Source: Fimbriiglobus sp.
GTDB taxonomy: Bacteria > Planctomycetota > Planctomycetia > Gemmatales > Gemmataceae
Direction: 5' to 3'
DNA length: 12,147 bases
Assembly: GCA_025352585.1 (NCBI GenBank)
Contig: JANXTD010000951.1
Coordinates: 1-12,147 of the forward strand
Both the position numbers and the translations under genes were made by a program. Below are positions 6,841-12,147 of this stretch, piece by piece (the stretch's first letter is position 1; the number at the start of each line of letters is the position of its first letter). Below the pieces are notes generated by a model that saw only the letters and a program-made list of their open reading frames with translations, was not told the DNA's origin and ran no database searches.

Positions 6841-7531
6841 TCAGGTCGGCCCTGTCTCCTCCGGGGTCGGGACTTCGTGACCGGTTTCGAGAGACTTCAA
6901 GGCGGCGAGCGCGACGAGTTCCGCCCGCAACCCGTCGGCGGCCGGCACTGGCAACGGGGCACCGGTCTCGACGGCCCGCAGGAAGGCGTCGAGCTGCAAC
7001 CGCAGGCAGCCGAAGTAGTCGGGCCGTCCGAGGGTCACGGTGTCGGGCTGAGTTCAACCGTCGGCCGTGAGCAGCGACGCCGGCCGAGACGACAGGTCGA
7101 TGTCGAAGACGCCGGCTTCGCCGTAGCGGGTCATGCGAGCATGGGCGCAGGCCGCCAGCGGGTGGCGGGCGTCGCGGACCCACACGACGTGATCGGCGGC
7201 GACGATCGCCTTCGCGTCGGCCTCCGTGTCAGCCAGAGGCTTCTCGACGAAGACCGGCTTGCCGGCCTTTAGGCAGTCGAGGACGCCGGCGCGGTGGGCC
7301 GACGACGGGGTCGCCAGGACGACCGCACCGACGGACCGGTCGCCCAGCAGCGCGGGCCAGTCGCGGTACGCCGGGACGCCGAACTGCCGCGCGACGGCTT
7401 GCTGACGCTCCGGGTCGCGGTCGTTAACGCCGGCGACCGCGCGGCGTCAGGAGGTTCGCCAGTTGGACGGTGCCGACGTTGCCGAGGCCGCACACCGCAA
7501 CGCGCCCGGCCGACAGATTCCGTTCGGACAC
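6841..7531 (-). pseudogene. Gfo/Idh/MocA family NAD(P)-dependent oxidoreductase, frameshifted
   Basis: The likely start is GTG at 7531, after a G-rich AAGGGGG site. The Rossmann turn reads VAVCGLGNVGTVQLANLL. A frameshift near 7445 follows, then AVAGVNDRDPERQQAVARQF, VVLATPSSAHRAGVLDCLKA and GKPVFVEKPLADTEADAKAI. The EKP signature with its lysine is intact. The middle substrate domain is largely deleted; the text jumps to HPLAACAHARM and FDIDLSSRPASLLTADG, ending at a TGA (7054-7056). The tail resumes in another frame as RPDYFGCLRLQLDAFLRAVE and ELVALAALKSLETG, to the TGA at 6841-6843. The family oxidises sugars or cyclitols. It was the first gene of the decayed three-gene row. Confidence 0.8.
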
Positions 7532-7584
7532 GACGCCCCCTTCAGGACAGGAAATTCGGCGGCAGGAGCAACCGGTCGAGTCAG

Positions 7585-8268
7585 GAAGCCGGCCCCGCCG
7601 GGGTGCCACGACCCGAAGCCCCAGGCGTACTGGCACTGGTTGGCCCCGCGGCCGGGGCAGCAGCCGGCCACGCCGCCGCAACCGCCGCCGTGGTCGGGGT
7701 ACGGGTAGTGAATCCCCCAGTACAGGTTGAGGTAGCGGTTCTTAGTCGTGCCGTGCGACGAGGCGAGCGCCCCCGAACCTCAGTACGGCGCGCCGCACTT
7801 GAACGCCTCGGTCGTGTGCAATTGCTTCGACTCGCCGACGGCGATCGTGTTGCTCGTCCCGTCGGTAATCGCGGCGATAGTGCAGCGGCTGTTGGTGCCG
7901 AAGGCCCCGCGGGGCGAGGAACTCGACCACCCGCGTGCCGATTACGGTCGCGTTCAGGTGCGTCGGGGTGATGCCGCCGTTGGCCAGGGGCGACCGGGAG
8001 TTCGCGGACGGGTACGCCCACTGGTACAGCGTGTCCGAGGTTGCCTTGGTCGAGGTTACGGCAGCAGGAAGACGTAGCCGGTGTGGCTGGAGACCTGCCC
8101 CGGCGTGAGGCCGGGGTGAGTGCCGGTCGTCGCCGGCCCCTGGGCCTTGGCTGGCGGGAACGCGCCGTTGGCGTCGTGGTAGGCGTGCAGGGCCAGGCCT
8201 TGCTGTTTGGGGTTGTTCTGGCACTTGATGCGGGCCGCCGCCTCGCGGACCTTTTGGACGGCCGGCAG
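7585..8268 (-). pseudogene. DUF1559 (planctomycete pilin-like) protein, both ends missing and frameshifted
   Basis: The minus strand reads [37 protein letters not shown] and TGYVFLLP before the first stop. A second frame gives TLYQWAYPSANSRSPLANGG and HLNATVIGTRVVEF. A third gives IAAITDGTSNTIAVGESKQL, the DUF1559 DGTSNT-x-x-GE motif, a TGA at 7780-7782, a Cys/Gly/His-rich stretch and AWGFGSWHPGGAGFL, close to the usual C-terminal HPGG motif. The N-terminal type-IV-pilin-like FTLIELLVVIAIIAIL anchor that should precede LPAVQK is absent, and so is the final DGSVRF segment. Intact members are secreted, abundant in Planctomycetes, and of unclear function. The break at the 5' end lies only about 50 bp from the tRNA-Val hairpin. 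Confidence 0.85.
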
Positions 8269-8318
8269 CCAGTCGAGCCGGAGGGTGGCCACCCGATCAC
8301 GCACGACAACAGGAAGCG

Positions 8319-8350
8319 ACGCGACCCCCGGCGTTTGCCGGGGGTCGCGT
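8319..8350 (-). terminator. Perfect 14-bp hairpin downstream of tRNA-Val
   Basis: ACGCGACCCCCGGC (8319-8332), loop GTTT, then GCCGGGGGTCGCGT (8337-8350), with no mismatch. On the minus strand it begins 7 nt after the tRNA 3' end. What follows is only weakly T-rich (TTCCTGTTGT), so it may work as a GC-strong terminator or a 3' processing barrier. Confidence 0.65.
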
Positions 8351-8357
8351 GACAGAG

Positions 8358-8429
8358 TCGGCGATACAGGGATCGAACCTGTGACTTCGTCCGTGTGAAG
8401 AACGCACTCTACCGCTGAGTTAATCGCCG
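8358..8429 (-). tRNA. tRNA-Val (anticodon CAC)
   Basis: The 72-nt cloverleaf folds completely. Acceptor CGGCGAT pairs with ATCGCCG, with discriminator A at 8358. The D stem is ACTC/GAGT with loop AGCGGTA. The anticodon stem is CGTTC/GGACG, with one T-G pair, around loop TTCACAC, giving CAC at 8397-8395. The variable loop is AAGTC, and the T stem is ACAGG/CCTGT with TTCGATC. CCA is not encoded. It is the last gene of the minus-strand block, and its 3' end faces the decayed region, the usual side for integration at tRNA genes. The 67 bp between it and the DUF1571 gene hold nothing recognisable. Confidence 0.95.
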
Positions 8430-8496
8430 ATACGCCAAAATTAGCAGACTTCCCCCGCCTGTCAAGGCACGCTCGCCCGCCAGCAGTACGGCGAGA

Positions 8497-9366
8497 CTAC
8501 TTCGCCAACCCGTCGCGCGTGAAGTCCTTCGCCGTGAACGTCGGGTTCAGCACCACGTCGCGGAAGTAGTAACTGCCCACGAGCTCGCCGTCAGCGCGGC
8601 GGAGTTCGGCCCCGACTTGCACCCACGCCTCGGGGTCGAGCAGCACCGTCGCCGTGGCGAAGGGGTCGCCGGACGGCTCGGGGTCGCTCGCCAGGAAGCG
8701 GTCGCTCTCGGGCGGGGTGCAGGTGCGCCGCAGGACGTGGCACCGCTTCCCGCCGAGTTCTGGGACCGGCCGCGAGCCGACGTAGGCGATCGTGCCGGGG
8801 CCGCGCTCGCGGGCGTAACTCCAGGCCGACAGCGTGCGGTTGAGCGTGTGGCCCAAGCCGGCCTCGGCGAGGCTGTAGCGGGCGGCGCTACGGGCGGTGC
8901 CGTCGGTCGGCGACACGTCGGTGGTGCGTAGGAAACTCACGAACGCACTGGGCCGCCAGACGGTCATGCGGCCGCCGTTCTCCCCGGCCGCGTACAGTGC
9001 CCCCTCGACGGCGTTGCCCAGCACCTTGCGGCTGCCGCTGACCCAGAGCATCCGCACGGCGAACGGCTGCTCACGCGTCAGCACGTTCACTACCTCGGGC
9101 GGCTGCAACTCGCCGGCGAGCCGCTCCTGCTTGTGCAAGACCGCGCGGACGCCGGTCACCTCGGCGGCGTAACGGTCGCGGGCCGCTTGCAGCGCCGCAA
9201 CGGGGTCGGCCGTCAGCAGCGCCTCCCACTCCGCCGCGCTCGGCCGGCCGCCGGGGGTGGTGACGGCGGGCGTGGGGGCGCGGCTCGGGCGCGGTGTCGC
9301 GGGCCAGGGGGCGAGGGCGAGGGTCAGTAGGGCGACGGCCGGGGCCGCGAGCAAGCGAAGGACCAT
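8497..9366 (-). CDS. DUF1571-domain exported protein
   Basis: 289 residues from the ATG at 9366, chosen because GGAG stands 8 nt before it. An ATG at 9384, one base after the epimerase stop, would add six residues without a clear site but could be used by coupling. The N-terminus MVLRLLAAPAVALLTLALA is a signal peptide, followed by a Pro/Thr/Ala linker. The DUF1571 core follows, with GVRAVLHKQERLAGELQPPE, TREQPFAVRMLWV, SYARERGPGTIAYVG, CHVLRRTC and ATVLLDPEAWVQVGAELR. The fold of this planctomycete family resembles outer-membrane lipoprotein carriers with a half-barrel; a biochemical role is not established. It follows rpe closely, so they probably share a transcript. Confidence 0.85.
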   Translation of the reverse strand: MVLRLLAAPAVALLTLALAPWPATPRPSRAPTPAVTTPGGRPSAAEWEALLTADPVAALQAARDRYAAEVTGVRAVLHKQERLAGELQPPEVVNVLTREQPFAVRMLWVSGSRKVLGNAVEGALYAAGENGGRMTVWRPSAFVSFLRTTDVSPTDGTARSAARYSLAEAGLGHTLNRTLSAWSYARERGPGTIAYVGSRPVPELGGKRCHVLRRTCTPPESDRFLASDPEPSGDPFATATVLLDPEAWVQVGAELRRADGELVGSYYFRDVVLNPTFTAKDFTRDGLAK

Positions 9367-9385
9367 GCGGGCGACTCCGGGCATT

Positions 9386-10045
9386 TCAAGAAGTCGGCAG
9401 GGCCAGGAAGTGCCTCACCGCCACGACCGGGCCTTCGGCGTGGCCGAAGACGGCGGTCCCGGCGACTAGCACGTCGGCCCCGGCCGCCAGCGCCGGGCCG
9501 GCGGTTGTGAGGTCCACGCCGCCGTCGATCTCCAACTCGCACGCCGGGTTCTCGGCGGCGATGGCCGCGCGGAGTTCGGCGATGCGCTCGAGGCTCCCCG
9601 GCAGGAAGCGTTGCCCGCCGAAGCCGGGGAACACCGTCATGCACAGGGCCACATCGATCGCGGCGAGGTACGGACGAATTCGGCCGGTCGGCACGTCCGG
9701 GTTGAACGCGAGTCCGACTTTCTTGCCGGCCGATTTGATCCGCTCGATCAGTTGCGACGGCTGCGGCACCGCTTCGACGTGGAAAATGATCGTGTCGGCC
9801 CCGGCGTCGAGGAAGCCGTCGAGGAACTTCGCGGGGTCTTGCACCATCAGGTGCACTTCGAGCGGCAGCCGCGTGACCGGGCGCAAGCCCTTGACGACGA
9901 CCGACCCCATGCTCAGGTTGGGGACGAAGTGGCCGTCCATCACGTCGATGTGGACGCGGTCGGCCCCGGCGTTTTCCACGAGGCGGACGAGTTCGCCGAG
10001 GCGCGAGAAGTCCGCGGCGAGGATCGAGGGGGCGAGCTTGACCAT
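9386..10045 (-). CDS. rpe: Ribulose-phosphate 3-epimerase
   Basis: 219 residues from the ATG at 10045, with GGAG 6 nt upstream; a GTG at 10072 would add nine residues and is less likely. It interconverts D-ribulose 5-phosphate and D-xylulose 5-phosphate in the cytosolic pentose phosphate pathway. It is a TIM barrel beginning MVKLAPSILAADF. Metal ligands and catalytic acids are visible: H32 and D34 in VHIDVMDGHFVPN, H65 in EVHLMV, and D174 in EIDGGV. The flexible PGFGGQRF loop at 140-147 and the phosphate-binding DVLVAGTAVFG near 191 are present. Length and motifs are those of a working enzyme. It lies between HlyD (36 bp) and the DUF1571 gene (about 20 bp), an operon of unrelated functions. 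Confidence 0.97.
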   Translation of the reverse strand: MVKLAPSILAADFSRLGELVRLVENAGADRVHIDVMDGHFVPNLSMGSVVVKGLRPVTRLPLEVHLMVQDPAKFLDGFLDAGADTIIFHVEAVPQPSQLIERIKSAGKKVGLAFNPDVPTGRIRPYLAAIDVALCMTVFPGFGGQRFLPGSLERIAELRAAIAAENPACELEIDGGVDLTTAGPALAAGADVLVAGTAVFGHAEGPVVAVRHFLALPTS

Positions 10046-10081
10046 GCGAAACTCCGGCGGGGTGCGAACCACCCCCCCAGG

Positions 10082-11182
10082 TTACTTCGCGGACGTGTCG
10101 AGGAACACGTCCATTTGTTGGCCGACGTACAGCGGCTTCCCCGCCGTGTCGATCGAGTAGATCACCTGCAACACCCGCGTATCGACGCGCTCGGTGTTGC
10201 CGCCGGTCAGCGACCGCTTGGGGATGACGTACGGCTCGACGCGGACGAAGGTCAGCGGGAACTGCTCCTTGGGGTTGCCGCGCGGCTTGGCGACCCCGAC
10301 GAGGCCCGGCGAGAAGCGCGCGATGTCGTTCTCGTCGATGTCGACGCGGACGTGCAGCTTGCCGACGAAGCCGAGGACCACCAGCGCCTGCCCCGGCGAC
10401 AGGCCGACGTACTCGCCGGGGCGGACGTTGACTTGCAGCACGTTGAACGACGCCGGCTCCGACGCCGACTTGGCCCCCGCCGCGGCCGACTCGGGGTAGC
10501 GGCCCAGAGGGGCCTTCATCGTCTGCCGCTCGAGTTCGATGCGCGTCTGCGCGAGCTGGGCCTTGAACTGCCGCACGGCGACCTCGGCGATTTTGCGGTC
10601 CGGCTGCCAGGCCCCGGCGAGCAACAGTTCCCGGTCGGCCTTGGCCTTGGCCCGCAGCGCGTTGGCGGTGTCGAAGCCGCCCTGCCGGCGGACGAGTTCC
10701 TCGCCGGAAATCGCGTTCGTGGCGACGAGACCCTTGTAGCGGTCGAGCAGCGCGACCTGCTCGCGCAGGGTGGCCTCGGCCTCGGCGAGCTTGGCGTCCA
10801 CCGGGGGGATCTCCTCCGGTCTCGGCATCATCGTGAGCTTCTCGAGCACCGCCTCGGCGTTGGCGACGTTGGCCTCGCGGACGCCGATCTCGGCCTTCAC
10901 CTGGCGGTCGTCGAGTTGGAAGATCGGCTCGCCGGAGCGCACCGTCTGGCCGACCTTGACGAACACCCGCTCGACCACACCCGGCAGGTGCGTGCCGACG
11001 GAGATGTTCTCCGTCTCCGGCTCGACGAGGCCGGCCCCGGCGAGTTGCGTCCCGTACGGCGACTTGGCCGGCTCGACCGCCGGCGTCACCGGCGGCGCTT
11101 TCTGCTGCGCCAGGCTCATCTGGTAGAAGGCGAACGACAAGAGCGCCAGCGCGAGGACGGGTAAGCCGTAGCGAATCACCAT
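10082..11182 (-). CDS. HlyD/DevB-type periplasmic adaptor (membrane fusion protein) of an ABC exporter
   Basis: 366 residues. The ATG at 11182 has GGAG at 11189-11192, 6 nt upstream. One N-terminal membrane anchor (VIRYGLPVLALALLSFAFYQ) and a Pro/Ala linker precede the first biotin-lipoyl half (LPGVVERVFVKVGQTVRSGE, 67-86). A long coiled-coil hairpin follows (about 96-222), rich in Ala, Glu, Lys and Arg, then the second lipoyl half (NVLQVNVRPGEYV, 247-259) and beta-barrel segments (KLHVRVDIDEND, LYVGQQMDVFL). The adaptor links an inner-membrane pump to the outer envelope. Between MKAP (222-225) and the second lipoyl half there is an insertion of some 20 residues rich in Ala and Ser, where relatives go straight from APxDG to VLQV. 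It is downstream of its probable ATPase; the permease is outside the window. Confidence 0.9.
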   Translation of the reverse strand: MVIRYGLPVLALALLSFAFYQMSLAQQKAPPVTPAVEPAKSPYGTQLAGAGLVEPETENISVGTHLPGVVERVFVKVGQTVRSGEPIFQLDDRQVKAEIGVREANVANAEAVLEKLTMMPRPEEIPPVDAKLAEAEATLREQVALLDRYKGLVATNAISGEELVRRQGGFDTANALRAKAKADRELLLAGAWQPDRKIAEVAVRQFKAQLAQTRIELERQTMKAPLGRYPESAAAGAKSASEPASFNVLQVNVRPGEYVGLSPGQALVVLGFVGKLHVRVDIDENDIARFSPGLVGVAKPRGNPKEQFPLTFVRVEPYVIPKRSLTGGNTERVDTRVLQVIYSIDTAGKPLYVGQQMDVFLDTSAK

Positions 11183-11196
11183 GTCGATCTCCGATC

Positions 11197-11321
11197 GGGG
11201 GTGGGGGGTATGGGGTGTGGGGTATGCAGAATATCCGTGGTCAAGACGGGTAACGAGGGAGGGGGGAGATGGTCGGAAGCGGATGGGTTTGACCATACCC
11301 CAAACCCCATACCCCATACCC
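11197..11321. repeat. G-run/C-run inverted repeat with G-quadruplex potential on both strands
   Basis: GGGTATGGGGTGTGGGGTATG at 11206-11226 is the inverted copy of 11294-11314, with 20 of 21 positions matching. The left side has plus-strand G-runs of 5, 6, 4 and 4 (11197-11222) separated by 1-3 bases. The right side has minus-strand G-runs of 4, 4, 4 and 3 (11298-11321) separated by three bases each. A 67-bp centre (11227-11293) includes a smaller TGGTCAA/TTGACCA pair (11238-11244, 11289-11295). The element fills the gap between the ATPase stop (11326) and the HlyD ribosome binding site (11189-11192). It looks like a small dispersed intergenic repeat or a regulatory hairpin. Confidence 0.7.
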
Positions 11322-11325
11322 GATT

Positions 11326-12060
11326 TCAAGTGTGCTCGAACCGCTCGCCCGGCGTCAGGGTCGAGATCTTGCCCACCTTGCCGTCGGCCATCTCGACGAT
11401 GCGGTCGCCGAAGTCGTAGACGCGGGAGTCGTGGGTCACCACGATCACCGCGCGGTCCTCCTGCAACGCGACCTCCTTGATCAGCCCCATGACCGTGCGG
11501 CCCGACGCGGCGTCGAGCGCGGCCGTCGGCTCGTCGCAGACCAGGATTTTCGGGTCGTGGACCAGAGCCCGCGCGATGGCGACGCGCTGCTGCTGGCCGC
11601 CGGAGAGTTGGTTCGGGAACGACTTCAGGCGGTTGCCCAGGCCGACCTTCAGCATCACCTCGGTCGCCTTCTCCAAGGCCCGCGCCCGGCTCCAGCCGGC
11701 GATCAGCAGCGGCACGCAGGCGTTCTCGACGGCATTCATGGCGGGGAGCAGGTTGTACTGCTGGAACACGAAGCCGATGTACTGGCCGCGGAACTTGACC
11801 TTGCGCGTCCCGGACATCCGCGTCAGGTTCTTGCCGAGGACTTCGACCTCGCCGGCCGTGGGGTCGAGCAGCCCGGCGGCGATGCTGATGAGCGTCGTCT
11901 TGCCGCAGCCGGACGGGCCGACGAGCAGCACGAGTTCGCCGTAGGGCAAGTCGAGCGTGACGTTGTCGAGGGCCAGCGTCTTCGAGTCGCCGGTGCCGAA
12001 CGCCTTCGTGACGCCCTTGAGGCGAATCGCCGCTTCGGTCGCGGTCAAGGTCGCGGACAT
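11326..12060 (-). CDS. ABC transporter ATP-binding protein, MacB/LolD/DevA type
   Basis: 244 residues from the ATG at 12060, with GGAG 8 nt upstream; a GTG at 12099 in the same frame lacks such support. The cytosolic ATPase has Walker A GPSGCGKTT (48-56), Q-loop Q100 in FVFQQYNLLP, signature LSGGQ (152-156), Walker B ILVCDEP (172-178, with catalytic E177), D-loop ALDA and H-loop H210. The FVFQQ.NLLP segment and the short length are typical of ATPases that serve FtsX-like permeases. The next gene on the strand is an HlyD-type adaptor, so a three-part DevBCA/MacAB-like exporter is likely. Its permease should lie just beyond 12147. The 87 bp to the window edge contain no complete gene, perhaps the tail of that permease. 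Confidence 0.95.
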   Translation of the reverse strand: MSATLTATEAAIRLKGVTKAFGTGDSKTLALDNVTLDLPYGELVLLVGPSGCGKTTLISIAAGLLDPTAGEVEVLGKNLTRMSGTRKVKFRGQYIGFVFQQYNLLPAMNAVENACVPLLIAGWSRARALEKATEVMLKVGLGNRLKSFPNQLSGGQQQRVAIARALVHDPKILVCDEPTAALDAASGRTVMGLIKEVALQEDRAVIVVTHDSRVYDFGDRIVEMADGKVGKISTLTPGERFEHT

Positions 12061-12147
12061 GGTCAGGACTCCCGTAAGGCAAGGTGATCCGCGGGTCACT
12101 CTTCCGGCCCTAAGCCGGTCTTCTGTAGCTGGCCGCTGTGAGGCCGG

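Noticed and set aside
5606..7070. Plus-strand open frames of 357 and 395 codons
   Set aside because: Their translations are low-complexity and lie antisense to recognisable transposase, PLP-enzyme, deacylase and oxidoreductase remnants.
8358..8429. tRNA-Val as an active attachment site of a genomic island
   Set aside because: No second copy of the tRNA 3' end and no integrase are visible in the window, so only the position supports the idea.
10082..12082. Continuous minus-strand frame of 666 codons spanning the adaptor and the ATPase region
   Set aside because: The part upstream of 11182 is the wrong frame of the ATPase. The adaptor has its own ATG and ribosome binding site, so this is not a fusion protein.
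12061..12147. Tail of an FtsX-like permease upstream of the ATPase
   Set aside because: Two minus-strand frames end plausibly (near 12103 and 12114), but too few residues are visible to recognise a family.

Overview
The window looks like chromosomal DNA of a planctomycete, most likely Gemmataceae. Hand-counted rows of healthy genes reach about 72% G+C, and DUF1559, DUF1571, Asp-box propeller and IS5-type sequences typical of that group occur together. This taxonomic reading is inference; no rRNA is present.

The window has two healthy flanks and a decayed centre. On the left flank, a minus-strand secreted propeller protein (1-1595, cut by the window edge) is divergent from a plus-strand DegT/DnrJ/EryC1/StrS-type sugar aminotransferase (1802-2977). 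A shared 206-bp region between them carries three copies of a CCGGTT-containing repeat around a TTGACA box. On the right flank, all genes are on the minus strand. Read from the right, they are an ABC ATPase (11326-12060), an HlyD/DevB-type membrane fusion protein (10082-11182), ribulose-phosphate 3-epimerase (9386-10045), a DUF1571 exported protein (8497-9366) and tRNA-Val(CAC) (8358-8429). A perfect 14-bp hairpin follows the tRNA.

The centre, about 3.0-8.3 kb, is a graveyard on the 3' side of the tRNA. It holds a headless and tailless DUF1559 pseudogene. It also holds the collapsed remains of a three-gene row in original order: a Gfo/Idh/MocA oxidoreductase, an AstE/AspA-type deacylase and a threonine-synthase-like PLP enzyme. 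Three different IS5-type transposase remnants are present, one with recognisable 19-bp terminal inverted repeats.

Two genes in the centre are intact. One is a VKOR-thioredoxin fusion (3814-4800) for disulfide formation. The other is a 96-residue signal-peptide protein with four cysteines in its mature part (5510-5800). Both have clear ribosome binding sites and much lower G+C (about 43-53% in hand-counted rows), so they look like preserved foreign cargo, perhaps an oxidase and its substrate.

The least ordinary non-coding element is a 21-bp near-perfect inverted repeat of G-runs and C-runs. It fills most of the gap between the ABC ATPase and HlyD genes and has G-quadruplex potential on both strands. 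No CRISPR array, integrase, rRNA or complete transposon was seen.
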